Shown here piece after piece: positions 47,356 through 56,072 of a stretch of 64,000 nucleotides of DNA. The stretch lies in assembly GCF_900114155.1 (NCBI RefSeq), contig NZ_FOSC01000004.1, positions 62,001 to 126,000 on the forward strand, read 5' to 3'. Both the position numbers and the translations under genes were made by a program. Numbering within the stretch: position 1 is the first letter of the stretch; the number at the start of each line of letters is the position of its first letter. Source of the stretch: Marinobacter persicus. GTDB taxonomy: Bacteria; Pseudomonadota; Gammaproteobacteria; Pseudomonadales; Oleiphilaceae. Under the pieces are notes generated by a model. The model was not told where the DNA came from, searched no databases, and saw only the letters and a list, made by a program, of their open reading frames with translations.

Positions 47356-48768
47356 TCAGTGCCAGATGTCGCTGTCGATTTTTTCGTGCAACTCCGGGTA
47401 GTGCTCGGATTTGAAATGGGGCACTTTGCCTTCCTTGCGCTGGGCCAGATAATCCCGGGTGAGCTTAACCACCGTGCCGGACAGAAGCACGATGGCCACC
47501 AGGTTAATGGTCGCCATCAGACCCATCGAGGCATCGGCGGCATTGAACACGGTTACCACGGCCTCGTAACCGCCCCAGACCACCATGCCCAGCGCAGCCA
47601 GGCGCAACAGGGTCAGCCCCAGGGTGTTGCCACCCTTCAGGTACACCAGCGCGTTCTCGGCATAGGTGTAGTTGGCGACGATGGAGGTAAAGGCGAAGAA
47701 CAGGATGGCAATGGCAATGAAATAGCCGCCGAATTCCCCGAGGTGGACTTCCATGGCTTCCTGGGTCAGTTGAGTGCCGGTGACGCCCGAGCCGGGCTCC
47801 AGTGCGCCTGACAGCAGAATCATCACGGCCGTGGCGGTACAGACCACAATGGTGTCGATGAACACACCAAAGCCCTGCACCAGCCCCTGGGAGGACGGAT
47901 GGTGTGGTGCCGGGGTGGCCGTGGCGGCAATGTTGGGGGCCGAGCCCATGCCGGCCTCGTTGGAAAACAGGCCGCGCTTGATGCCGTTCAGCATGGCTGC
48001 GGTGACCGAGCCGGCCGCCCCGCCGGCGGCTTCTTCCAGCCCGAAAGCACTTTTCACGATCAGCGCCAGAATGCCGGGTACCTCGGTGATGTTCATGGCC
48101 ATCACGCCCAGTGCCAGCAGGACGTAGGCCCCGGCCATGAACGGCACGACAAACTCGGCAAACCGGACAATACTGCGCAATCCACCGAAGATGACCACGC
48201 CGGCGAATACGGCGATGACGATGCCCACGCCCAGTTTGGGGGCACCAAAGGCGCCTTCCATGGCGTCGGCAATGGAGTTGGCCTGAACGGCGTTGAACAC
48301 CAGGCCGAAAGAAATGATCAGGCAAATCGCGAAAATGGCAGCGGCCCAGGGGGCATTCAGACCCTTGGCAATATAGACCGCCGGGCCGCCCCGGTACTGG
48401 CCCTTGCCGTCACGCACTTTATAGAGCTGCGCCAGTGTACTTTCCGCATAGCCGGTGGCCATACCCACCAGTGCCACCATCCACATCCAGAAGATGGCGC
48501 CGGCGCCGCCCAGGTACAGGGCCACGGCCACGCCTGCCAGGTTGCCGGTACCCACCCGGGAGGCCAGGCTGGTACACAGCGCCTGGAACGGCGAGATGCC
48601 GTGCACATCGCTTTCCCGGGAACCGCGAATGGCCCGGATCATTTCACCGAAATTGATGAATTGCAGAAGGCCCAGGCGAATGGTGAAGAAGACGCCCACC
48701 GCCAGCAGGCCATAGACGAGCACGTAGCCCCAGAGAATGGAATTGAGAAAATCGACAATCGCAGTCAT
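47356..48768 (-). CDS. Alanine/glycine:Na+ symporter (AGCS family)
   Basis: The 470-residue membrane protein has about ten to eleven helices and the AGCS hallmark segments SLASRVGTGNLAGVAVAL, GGPAVYIAKGL and KRGLFSNEAGMGSAPNIAATA. It imports alanine, glycine or a related amino acid with sodium, in keeping with a marine lifestyle. It appears monocistronic, with a shared terminator at its 3' end. Which amino acid is transported is not decided by sequence. Confidence 0.93.
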   Translation of the reverse strand: MTAIVDFLNSILWGYVLVYGLLAVGVFFTIRLGLLQFINFGEMIRAIRGSRESDVHGISPFQALCTSLASRVGTGNLAGVAVALYLGGAGAIFWMWMVALVGMATGYAESTLAQLYKVRDGKGQYRGGPAVYIAKGLNAPWAAAIFAICLIISFGLVFNAVQANSIADAMEGAFGAPKLGVGIVIAVFAGVVIFGGLRSIVRFAEFVVPFMAGAYVLLALGVMAMNITEVPGILALIVKSAFGLEEAAGGAAGSVTAAMLNGIKRGLFSNEAGMGSAPNIAATATPAPHHPSSQGLVQGFGVFIDTIVVCTATAVMILLSGALEPGSGVTGTQLTQEAMEVHLGEFGGYFIAIAILFFAFTSIVANYTYAENALVYLKGGNTLGLTLLRLAALGMVVWGGYEAVVTVFNAADASMGLMATINLVAIVLLSGTVVKLTRDYLAQRKEGKVPHFKSEHYPELHEKIDSDIWH

Positions 48769-48902
48769 GCACCGCCGCCTTTTGCCGTGTGAATTGAGCG
48801 TGTCACTTGAATCGCTCGTGTCGTGGAAACGAGCGTCAAGTTCTGGCGGGGGAGTCTATCACGGTGAAATGAACGGCAACTTGCGGAAATCCGTGATTGC
48901 CA

Positions 48903-48922
48903 GGCGGCGAATGGACGCCGCC
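48903..48922 (-). terminator. GC-rich hairpin after the UspA gene
   Basis: GGCGGCG (48903-48909) and CGCCGCC (48916-48922) form a 7-bp stem with a six-base loop, downstream of the UspA stop on the minus strand. No T-run follows, so termination is uncertain. The rest of the gap 48769-48953 holds a second stem (48813-48819 with 48829-48835) and no ORF. Confidence 0.4.
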
Positions 48923-48953
48923 CGGAGGGAGCAGGAATGGGAGAAAGGTCGAA

Positions 48954-49397
48954 TCAGACGACCAGTACCGGACACTTGGCGTGGGAAGCCACCCGATGCG
49001 ACACACTGCCCAGGAACATACCGTCTTTGTCGCTGTTGGTGCCCTTGGTGCCAACCACAATCAGGTCGGCCTGTTTGTCCTGGGCAAACTTGACGATCAC
49101 CTTGGATGGTCGGCCTGCTTTCACAAACCCGCGCACCTTGGTGGCGCCGTGGTCGGCGGCCAGCTCCTTGGCGTGATTGACCACCCCCTTGGCGTATTCC
49201 GACAACACCTTGTCGGGGATGTCCATGTCATCCGGCCGTCCGATGGACAGTGACGCTTCGAACAGGCTGTGGTGCTTGTAGACACAGAGAATGAGTATCT
49301 CTGCCTCGGGAATCAGCTTCTGCAGATCAATGGCCTTGTCCAGGGCTTTTAATGAGGTCTTGGACCCATCCACCGCCACCAGAATACGTTTGAACAT
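48954..49397 (-). CDS. teaD: Universal stress protein, TeaD-like regulator of the ectoine transporter
   Basis: The 147-residue protein has the UspA fold: RILVAVDGSKTSLKALDKA at the start and the ATP-binding segment GTKG followed by GMFLGSVSHRV near the end. In Halomonas elongata a UspA protein of the same length, TeaD, is encoded directly after teaABC and damps ectoine uptake. Here the gene is 38 bases downstream of the large TRAP permease with its own AAAGGAG site, so the arrangement is the same. General UspA function is the alternative. Confidence 0.85.
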   Translation of the reverse strand: MFKRILVAVDGSKTSLKALDKAIDLQKLIPEAEILILCVYKHHSLFEASLSIGRPDDMDIPDKVLSEYAKGVVNHAKELAADHGATKVRGFVKAGRPSKVIVKFAQDKQADLIVVGTKGTNSDKDGMFLGSVSHRVASHAKCPVLVV

Positions 49398-49435
49398 GCC
49401 TATCTCCTTTTATCAGTTCGTCAGTTGGCGAGGAT

Positions 49436-50722
49436 TTAATCCCTGAAGGCCACGTCCCGCAGGAACAGGGCGATGTCCGGGAAGATGATCAGCAAGGCCG
49501 CCGCGCCTACCAGCATGAAAATAAACGGCGGCGTACCACGGATCACTTCCATGTAGGGGCGCTTGAAGATGGCAATGGCTGTGAAAATGTCACAACCAAA
49601 CGGCGGTGTCGCCGAACCGATGGCCACCTGCAGAGTGATCAGCACACCCACCAGTACCGGGTCCAGGCCAGTGGAGGCAATGGCCGGCGCAAAAATCGGG
49701 GTCAGCACCAGGATCACCACGATCGGGTCCACGAACATGCAGGCAATGAAGAAGGATACGCAAATGGCGATCAGTACGCCGGTTGGGCCCGCTTCGTTCA
49801 CGCCCACCGCTTCCATGATGGCCTGCGGAATCTGGGCAAAGGAGATGATCCAGGAGAAGCCGTTGCCGACCGCCACCAGGATGAACACCACGGCGGTGAT
49901 CAGGCCCGTGGATTTGGCAATCCTGTACACATCCTTGAGCTTGAGCGACCGGAACACCACGAATTCCAGCAGGAACGCGTAGAGCACGCATACTGCAGCC
50001 GCTTCGGTGGGGCTGAAAATGCCGCCGTAGATCCCGCCTACAATAATCACCGGGAACATCAGCGGCCAGGACGCATCCCGCACCGACAAAGCCCGTTGTT
50101 TCCAGGTGGCCCTCTCCTCGGTGGGCACATTGTTGCGGTAGGCGTAGATCAGGCAGTAGATGGAGAACATGATCAGAATCATGATGCCCGGGCCAATACC
50201 GGCGATGAACAGCTCGGCAATGGAGGTTTCGGAAATAACCCCGTAGATAATCATGCCGATACTGGGCGGAATCAGGAAGGCAATGTCACTGGCGTTAATG
50301 ATCAGTGCCAGAGTGAACGGGTCCGAGTAGCCGGCCTTGAGCATTTTCGGGCGCAGGGGGGAGCCCACCGCCACTACCGTGGCCTGGGTGGAACCGGACA
50401 CAGCACCGAACAGGGTACAGGAAGTGGCGGTACTGATGGCCAGACCGCCTTTGATGTGGCCAATAAAAGCCATGACCATGTTGATCAGCCGGTCCGCCGA
50501 CTGGCCGCGGGTCATGATATCGGCGGCCAGAATGAACATGGGCACCGCAATCAACGACGCCGGCCGGATGCCACCCATCATCTGCTGAATGAATGTGCCC
50601 ATCTGGCCGAAGCCGTCAAACATCATAAAGAAGCCGAACACCGCAGCGGTGGCCAGCGGAATCATCATCGGGAAGCCCAGAAGCAGCAGCCCGATCATGA
50701 TGATCATCATCCAAGTTGCCAT
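49436..50722 (-). CDS. teaC: TRAP large permease, ectoine/hydroxyectoine type
   Basis: The 428-residue DctM-type protein has about eleven to twelve helices with the typical GAVSGSTQATVVAVGS and IINASDIAFLIPPSIGMIIYGVI segments (first half) and SATPPFGCDIFTAIAIF (second half). It forms the Na+-driven transport channel with the small subunit encoded 27 bases upstream. Assignment to ectoine rests on the adjoining TeaA-like binding protein. Start ATG 50722 after GAGGAT. Confidence 0.9.
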   Translation of the reverse strand: MATWMMIIMIGLLLLGFPMMIPLATAAVFGFFMMFDGFGQMGTFIQQMMGGIRPASLIAVPMFILAADIMTRGQSADRLINMVMAFIGHIKGGLAISTATSCTLFGAVSGSTQATVVAVGSPLRPKMLKAGYSDPFTLALIINASDIAFLIPPSIGMIIYGVISETSIAELFIAGIGPGIMILIMFSIYCLIYAYRNNVPTEERATWKQRALSVRDASWPLMFPVIIVGGIYGGIFSPTEAAAVCVLYAFLLEFVVFRSLKLKDVYRIAKSTGLITAVVFILVAVGNGFSWIISFAQIPQAIMEAVGVNEAGPTGVLIAICVSFFIACMFVDPIVVILVLTPIFAPAIASTGLDPVLVGVLITLQVAIGSATPPFGCDIFTAIAIFKRPYMEVIRGTPPFIFMLVGAAALLIIFPDIALFLRDVAFRD

Positions 50723-50749
50723 GTGATTATCCTCGTGGTTCAGGCTGCA

Positions 50750-51343
50750 TCAGACTTCGGATTCGGTGTCGGCGTAACCGTCCACCACCCCGGTCGACAG
50801 ATACACGTCTTTGCTGGTCAGGTTTTTGATCGCGGTCAGCAGGTACTGGATGCCGGTGATGGCAAAACCAACCGGAGCCCAGATATAGATCCACCAGATT
50901 TCGAAACCCAGGGCCGGCAGTATACGCCCCCGGCTATAGAGTGTCTGGATGTAATCGAAAGAGTGATAGCACAGGAAAAACATCACGGCCGAGGTGAACA
51001 GGGCAATGATGATCATCAGCACCCGGCGGCCGGTGGTCGGTAAAGCATCGTAGACCGCCGACATGCGGATGTGGCGACCGTGGCGCGCGGCATAACCAAT
51101 GCCGGCAAAGGTGATCAGGATAATCAGAATCCGGTTGATCTCCCCGGAAAAGAACAGCCCCTCACCAAAGACAAAGCGGGCAATCACGTTAACGCAGGTA
51201 TTGACGGCCATGAGGATGACCCCGAGGGCCAACAGAACCGCCTCGAATTTGGCGATCCATTCGTCAAGGGTACCCAGAAACCCGGGCAGGCCGGATTCAT
51301 AATGACCGGTATCGTCTTCGATTTCCGGGGAATTCTCGGACAT
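50750..51343 (-). CDS. teaB: TRAP small permease, ectoine/hydroxyectoine type
   Basis: The 197-residue DctQ-type protein has four helices (about 28-48, 62-80, 105-128, 150-172), preceded by an acidic cytosolic tail longer than usual. It includes [29 protein letters not shown], the conserved DctQ region. It is co-transcribed with the large permease; a stable hairpin separates it from the binding-protein gene. Start ATG 51343 after GGAGCAG. Confidence 0.88.
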   Translation of the reverse strand: MSENSPEIEDDTGHYESGLPGFLGTLDEWIAKFEAVLLALGVILMAVNTCVNVIARFVFGEGLFFSGEINRILIILITFAGIGYAARHGRHIRMSAVYDALPTTGRRVLMIIIALFTSAVMFFLCYHSFDYIQTLYSRGRILPALGFEIWWIYIWAPVGFAITGIQYLLTAIKNLTSKDVYLSTGVVDGYADTESEV

Positions 51344-51409
51344 GGATTCTGCTCCAGAACATGTCGCTCCCGGCGGGAAGATTCCCCGGCGGGGCGGGGT
51401 TAAAGCGGA

Positions 51410-51441
51410 AACGGAACCGGACGCTGTGGCCCGGTTCCGTT
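51410..51441. promoter_or_regulatory. Intercistronic 11-bp hairpin between teaA and teaB
   Basis: AACGGAACCGG (51410-51420) and CCGGTTCCGTT (51431-51441) form a perfect stem with a ten-base loop. It follows the binding-protein stop on the minus strand and has only a weak T-tract after it. Such hairpins commonly raise binding-protein output over permease output by partial termination or mRNA protection. Confidence 0.6.
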
Positions 51442-51454
51442 GGTTCCTTCAGGG

Positions 51455-52483
51455 TTAGTCGTTCTGCACTTCCTGCAGATCTTCCTTGAACTGGTTCAGC
51501 AGCTCTCTGCCGCGCTCACCAGTCATTTCGATGAACTTCTCTTCCACCTGCGGCGCACGGGCCTTGAAGGCTTCGATCTGTTCATCGTTCAGACGGGTAA
51601 CGGTGACCTCGTCACTGGCTTCGGTAATCTTCTCCAGTGCCTCGTCAGCCAGACCGTCGATGTGCACGATGATCTCTTCAAAAGCGTAGTCAGCGGCGTC
51701 CTGCACCAGCTGTTTGTCTTCGTCAGACAGGCCGTTGTAGAAATCCTGGTTAGCCATCATGGCGGTAGTGAACCAGCCATGGCCAGTGAACACCAGGTGC
51801 GGGGATACTTCATACAGACCGCCGGATTCGATCCAGAAGATCGGGTTTTCCTGACCCTGGATCATGTTGGTCTGCAGCGCACCGTACACCTCGCCCCACG
51901 GCAGGGGAGTCGGGGTTGCGCCGAACGCCGAGTAGGTCTCAGACAACAGCGGGTTGGTCATGACCCGGATCTTCTTGTTGTTGAAACCTTCCGGTGAGGT
52001 GACCGGCTCGTCAACGGTAACCACCATCTCGCCTTCCGGATACATCTGCAGCAGCTCAAGACCTTTCTCGGCGTACAGTTCCGGGAAGTCTTCGTTGATG
52101 GCTTCGGACTCGCGGAAGAATTCGATCACCATGTCCATGTCGGTGGGCATGAGATACGGAATGAAGAAGATTTGTGCTTCCGGAATCAGGGAGCCTGTGA
52201 AGCCTGGAGACTGGTTCACGAAGTTCAGGATGCCGGCCTGGGTCTGTTCCATGATGTCATCGGATTCGCCCAGTTCGCCAAAACGGTAAACCTGCAGGGT
52301 GTGATCGGAATTGTCTTCGATGTATTCCTTGAACGCGTAGGCATACACGTCTTGTACATCGCCTTCGTATTCCTCGTGGGCATAGCGCCAGTTGGCGGCG
52401 TTGACCGAGTTTGCGGCCGTCAGACCGGCGAATGCCAGGGCCGAGACAATGCCCAGTTTCTTGAATTTCGTTGTGCTGCTCAT
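51455..52483 (-). CDS. teaA: Ectoine/hydroxyectoine TRAP substrate-binding protein
   Basis: The 342-residue precursor starts at ATG 52483 after CGGAG; the signal peptide ends SVNA before ANWRYAHEEYEGD. The whole sequence is strikingly like Halomonas elongata TeaA (341 residues): YRFGELGESDDIMEQTQ, VNQSPGFTGSLIP, KKIRVMTNPLL, PWGEVYGALQT, NPIFWIESGGLYEVSP. The acidic E9, aromatic F66, W167, W188 and F209 and the Arg of KKIRV (mature numbering) fit an ectoine pocket. Uptake of ectoines serves osmoprotection or nutrition. Confidence 0.92.
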   Translation of the reverse strand: MSSTTKFKKLGIVSALAFAGLTAANSVNAANWRYAHEEYEGDVQDVYAYAFKEYIEDNSDHTLQVYRFGELGESDDIMEQTQAGILNFVNQSPGFTGSLIPEAQIFFIPYLMPTDMDMVIEFFRESEAINEDFPELYAEKGLELLQMYPEGEMVVTVDEPVTSPEGFNNKKIRVMTNPLLSETYSAFGATPTPLPWGEVYGALQTNMIQGQENPIFWIESGGLYEVSPHLVFTGHGWFTTAMMANQDFYNGLSDEDKQLVQDAADYAFEEIIVHIDGLADEALEKITEASDEVTVTRLNDEQIEAFKARAPQVEEKFIEMTGERGRELLNQFKEDLQEVQND

Positions 52484-52696
52484 TGCGTTTTCTCCGCTGT
52501 TTTTTCTAGTTAAGCGACTGTCACGTTTTTTTAGATTGGCAAAACAACGGGGTTTTCGCAAGGAAATCGGGAAAATGAGTCAGACCCGGCCGGTGCATGA
52601 AGGTGTATGGCAAGTCCATGAAAAACCGGTTTTATTGATTCCGGGCTCTGCAGAAAATCGGGGAGTGGAGGTGCTTTCGAGGGGAATGGAGTCCGC

Positions 52697-52720
52697 AAAG
52701 GCGGCCGGGGCTCGGCCGCC
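52697..52720 (-). terminator. Terminator after the HiPIP gene
   Basis: GGCGGCCG (52700-52707) and CGGCCGCC (52713-52720) form an 8-bp stem; on the minus strand it is followed by TTT (52697-52699). The remaining part of the gap down to 52484 carries the teaA leader and presumably its promoter; no clear -35/-10 pair was identified. Confidence 0.6.
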
Positions 52721-52734
52721 CGCAGACGCGTTGG

Positions 52735-53052
52735 TCAGGCGCCCGGTGCGTAGCTGTTACACCAGCCGTTCTCGTTGACAAGAACGTCGGCAAACTTCGG
52801 ATGACGACAGGTGCCCCAGCCATCTTTGGCGTCCTTGGCCCAGAAGACACAGTTCTGGCACTTCTGACCGTCCTGGTATTTGTCGTGGCTGGAGGTGGTC
52901 GCGTCATTGACATAATTCAGTGCGTGGCCGTCTTCAGCGTGTGGCTTGGCGGCGTGTGCGCTCGGCACCACAAAGCGGGCCATCGGTACAGCGGCGGCAC
53001 CCAGTGCAGCGGTGCGCAGGAAAACTCTTCGACTCTTGTTAATCTCGCTCAT
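52735..53052 (-). CDS. High-potential iron-sulfur protein (HiPIP)
   Basis: The 105-residue precursor has a twin-arginine signal (KSRRVFLRTAALG, cleaved near AHAA) for export of the folded protein. Four cysteines, C65 and C68 in CQNC, C82 in GTCRHP and C98 in GWCNSYA, ligate one 4Fe-4S cluster in the HiPIP pattern. It is a soluble periplasmic electron carrier that may feed a terminal oxidase or take electrons from bc1. Monocistronic, ATG 53052 after GAGAGGAT. Confidence 0.95.
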   Translation of the reverse strand: MSEINKSRRVFLRTAALGAAAVPMARFVVPSAHAAKPHAEDGHALNYVNDATTSSHDKYQDGQKCQNCVFWAKDAKDGWGTCRHPKFADVLVNENGWCNSYAPGA

Positions 53053-53228
53053 TGGTGAATCCTCTCTCATCTCATCACGTTGAACTTCTGGATTTTGCCC
53101 TGTTGAAGTGCTTTTTTTATGGTCGTGGGCAGGGGTCCCAGCCAGACCCTAACAAATCAGTTCGACAGCGCACGAAAAACGGATGACATATATCAATTGT
53201 TTCTGAGCTTTAATTTTTTAGTAATGAG

Positions 53229-54233
53229 TCAGGATTGCTGCAAGAGCTGGCGGGTTTCCGCCAGAATGTCCAGAGCCTGCCTGCGTTCTTCCGGGTCGTA
53301 AATGTCAACGGTGAACATAAGCTCGTTAACGTGAATATCCGCCAGCCGTTGCTGCAGCTGTTCGGCGAGGTCCTTTGCGTTACCGCTGATCTGCAAACCG
53401 AGAAAATCCTTCACGCCGGCTTCTTCTCCGCGACCCCACAGACCGTCCATTGACGCCACTGGTGGCTTCATCCACAAAGGCTGGCCCCGGAACAGGGCAA
53501 GAATGCGTTGGTAGCTGGTGGTCGCCAGAAACCCGGCGTGCTCCCGGCTCTCTGCTGGAACGGCCGGTAAGGCCAGCATTGCATAGGGCTCGGCCAGTTG
53601 ATCGGAAGGCCGGAAGTTATCCCGATAGGTTTTCAGGGCTTCCCGGTACAGGCGGGGCGCGAAATGGCCGGCAAAGGCGTACGGCAAACCACGCATGGCC
53701 GCCAGTTGAGCGCTGAACAGGCTAGAGCCCAGTAGCCAGATCGGAACCTGTGTGCCGGCCCCGGGAATCGCCTTCACCGGCTGGCCCGGTTGCAAGGGGC
53801 CAAGCAAGGCCTGAAGCCGGGCTACATCGTCGGGAAACTGCTCGGCACTCAGGCCGTCACGGCGCAGTGCCCTGGCGGTGACCGGATCGGTACCGGGTGC
53901 GCGACCCAGGCCAAGATCAATGCGGCCGGGATACAGGCACTCCAGGGTGCCGAATTGCTCGGCAATGACCAGCGGCGGATGGTTGGGCAGCATGATACCG
54001 CCGGAACCCACGCGCAGCGTGTCTGTTTTACCGGCGATATGGCCGATCAACACGGAGGTGGCAGCGCTGGAAATACCCTCCATATTGTGGTGTTCCGCCA
54101 GCCAGAAACGTTTGAATCCAAGCTGTTCAGCATGTTGGGCGTAGCTCACGCTGTTAGCGAGGGTGTTGGCTACGGAATCCCCCTCCCGCACAGATGCGAG
54201 TTCGAGCAGGGAGTAGTCGGGTTGGTTAGACAT
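53229..54233 (-). CDS. LLM-class flavin-dependent oxidoreductase
   Basis: The 334-residue protein follows the bacterial luciferase-like pattern: [89 protein letters not shown]. This is the LuxA/B-like subfamily of FMN-dependent monooxygenases with no fixed substrate. ATG 54233 follows CAGGAG. It is divergent from the methyltransferase gene (110-base gap). Confidence 0.92.
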   Translation of the reverse strand: MSNQPDYSLLELASVREGDSVANTLANSVSYAQHAEQLGFKRFWLAEHHNMEGISSAATSVLIGHIAGKTDTLRVGSGGIMLPNHPPLVIAEQFGTLECLYPGRIDLGLGRAPGTDPVTARALRRDGLSAEQFPDDVARLQALLGPLQPGQPVKAIPGAGTQVPIWLLGSSLFSAQLAAMRGLPYAFAGHFAPRLYREALKTYRDNFRPSDQLAEPYAMLALPAVPAESREHAGFLATTSYQRILALFRGQPLWMKPPVASMDGLWGRGEEAGVKDFLGLQISGNAKDLAEQLQQRLADIHVNELMFTVDIYDPEERRQALDILAETRQLLQQS

Positions 54234-54343
54234 AGGGCTCCTGACAGTTCATCGATACCGGGTTGAATGTGGCGGTGACGGGTGTTTCTTTCAAGGATGA
54301 AGCGTTATTCTCGGAGCATAAATACGTATTGGGAGGAACAGGC

Positions 54344-55102
54344 GTGTCGAGCACGGACTATTACGAAAACAACACCACGCTGGCGCAATACCTGGAATTT
54401 CATTTCGGCGAGACCTGGCATGGCGAGGGCAACTTCCCAAAGGAATTAGCGGATGCCGCCATGGCCGTGCTGGATGGTCGCCCGACACGCCGCGCCCTGG
54501 ACATCGGTTGTGCCTGTGGTCGCACCACGCTGGAGCTGGCGCGGCAGTTTGATCACGTGGACGGCGTGGATTTTTCGCACCGCTTTATTGATAAATGCAG
54601 GGAAGTGATTCGTCTGGGCGAAGCCCGTTATGCCCGCCCCGAGGAGGGGGAGCTGGTGAGTTATCACGCGCGGTCGCTGGCCGCCTTGGGGCTGCAGCCT
54701 TACACCAATAAAGTGGCTTTTCACCAGGGTGATGCCTGCGACCTGGCGCCGGATCTGGCCGGTTACGACCTGGTGGTGGCCGGCAACCTCATTGACCGGT
54801 TGTATAAGCCGGCAAAGTTTCTCGATGATATTTATCATCGAATCAACGACCTGGGACTGCTGGTGATCGCCTCGCCCTACACCTGGCTGGAAGACTATAC
54901 CCCAAGAAGCGAATGGCTGGGCGGGTTCGAGAAAGACGGCGAACAATACACCACCCTGGATGGCCTGCAGGATGCCCTGGCCGGCCGCTTCCAGTTGATG
55001 GCTGAACCCCGCAGCCTGCCGTTCGTGATTCGCGAGACACGCAACAAGTTCCAGCACAGTTTTTCCGAACTGACGGTCTGGGAAAAACTGCCGGCCGCTT
55101 AA
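54344..55102 (+). CDS. Putative 4-mercaptohistidine N-methyltransferase (OvoA C-terminal-like)
   Basis: The GTG at 54344 is chosen because GGGAGG (54331-54336) is seven bases upstream; the frame continues upstream but without this. The 252-residue protein starts SSTDYYENNTTLAQYLEFHFG, the marker of the family related to the C-terminal domain of the ovothiol enzyme OvoA, and has a SAM-binding segment ALDIGCACGRTTLEL (51-65). In full OvoA this domain methylates 5-thiohistidine after an N-terminal sulfoxide synthase. No sulfoxide synthase lies in the window, so this is a stand-alone version whose substrate is open. Confidence 0.85.
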   Translation: MSSTDYYENNTTLAQYLEFHFGETWHGEGNFPKELADAAMAVLDGRPTRRALDIGCACGRTTLELARQFDHVDGVDFSHRFIDKCREVIRLGEARYARPEEGELVSYHARSLAALGLQPYTNKVAFHQGDACDLAPDLAGYDLVVAGNLIDRLYKPAKFLDDIYHRINDLGLLVIASPYTWLEDYTPRSEWLGGFEKDGEQYTTLDGLQDALAGRFQLMAEPRSLPFVIRETRNKFQHSFSELTVWEKLPAA

Positions 55103-55869
55103 TAACGGCTTTTTCGACGCAGGGCCCGCTGCTTGCGGGTTTCCTCTTCGCTGTGTTGCGAAATGGCGCTTTGGACAAAGGCAATGTGATCGCCGGCAAT
55201 GCCCCGGGCCTGTTCGGCCTGCCCTTCCATTATGGCCTGAAACAGCCGTTGGTGCTGTGCCAGGAGGCCCTGGCGAGTGTCATTTTCCCGCGCATAGAGC
55301 CCGCCGATGCTGGTAACAATGTTGTGTTTGAGCATATGGAAAAGGTTGCGCATGGTGTGCAGTAACACCGCATTGTGGCTGGCTTCGGCAATGGCGAGGT
55401 GGAAGCCGGCATCCGCCGCGGCTTCCCGCTCGATGGTGTTCTCCGGCGGGTTCTGATAGCAGCTTGCCAGCTCCGCCCAGGCCTGCGCCAGCCGTTCCCT
55501 GTCGACATCGGTCGCCCTGAGGGCTGCGTAATAGGCGCAGTCGGCCTCCAGCGTGCGTCGGAATTCCAGCAGGTCCCGGTGGGCTTCCGGGTGGCTTTGG
55601 AGTAATTGCACCAGCGGGTCGCTGAAACTGGTGCCCAGTTTTTCGGTGACGAAGTTGCCGCCCCCCTGGCGACTGACCAGCAAACCCTTGGCGACCAGCC
55701 GCTTTACGGCTTCACGCAAGGATGGCCGGGACACGCCGAACTGCTCGGCCAGTGTCCGTTCCGGGGGCAGTTTCTGGCCTGGCTGCAGGGTGCCCTCCAG
55801 AATCATGGTTTCCAGTTGTTCCACAATGGTGTCTGCCAGGCGTTTGGGGGCAATCTGTCCGATGGGCAT
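55099..55869 (-). CDS. lldR: LldR-type FadR/GntR regulator of lactate genes
   Basis: From ATG 55869 the protein has 256 residues: an N-terminal winged helix (about 12-78, with LAEQFGVSRPSLREAVKRLVAKGLL) and a C-terminal FCD ligand domain (about 100-235). It is divergent from lutABC; two operators lie between. Members of this group are released from DNA by lactate. A longer frame upstream runs across the operator region and is rejected. Its end overlaps the methyltransferase end by four bases. Confidence 0.9.
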   Translation of the reverse strand: MPIGQIAPKRLADTIVEQLETMILEGTLQPGQKLPPERTLAEQFGVSRPSLREAVKRLVAKGLLVSRQGGGNFVTEKLGTSFSDPLVQLLQSHPEAHRDLLEFRRTLEADCAYYAALRATDVDRERLAQAWAELASCYQNPPENTIEREAAADAGFHLAIAEASHNAVLLHTMRNLFHMLKHNIVTSIGGLYARENDTRQGLLAQHQRLFQAIMEGQAEQARGIAGDHIAFVQSAISQHSEEETRKQRALRRKSRY

Positions 55870-55896
55870 GGTGCTGCTTCCGGCTGAGTGACTGGA

Positions 55897-55911
55897 ATTG
55901 GTCTTACCAAT
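55897..55911. promoter_or_regulatory. LldR/PdhR-type operator 1
   Basis: ATTGGT-CTT-ACCAAT is a perfect palindrome with three-base spacer, the consensus seen for PdhR/LldR regulators. It lies 28 bases before the lldR start and probably mediates autorepression. Confidence 0.85.
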
Positions 55912-56027
55912 ACAGTCTACCGGCTGGTGTGCGTCAGGCCAAATTGACTGAGCTATAGTTGAATGCCTGAGCGGCAAATTTGACACTCAGGGCATGGTCA
56001 AATATCGTTCACTTAGTTTTCGTGTAA

Positions 56028-56042
56028 ATTGGTCTTACCAAT
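56028..56042. promoter_or_regulatory. LldR/PdhR-type operator 2
   Basis: A second identical ATTGGT-CTT-ACCAAT, extended by A and T on either side, lies 30 bases before the lutA start. Centre-to-centre distance to operator 1 is 131 bases, suited to looping or to control of both divergent promoters. Confidence 0.88.
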
Positions 56043-56072
56043 TAAAGAGGCTCAGGCCCGGAGACCCTGTTA

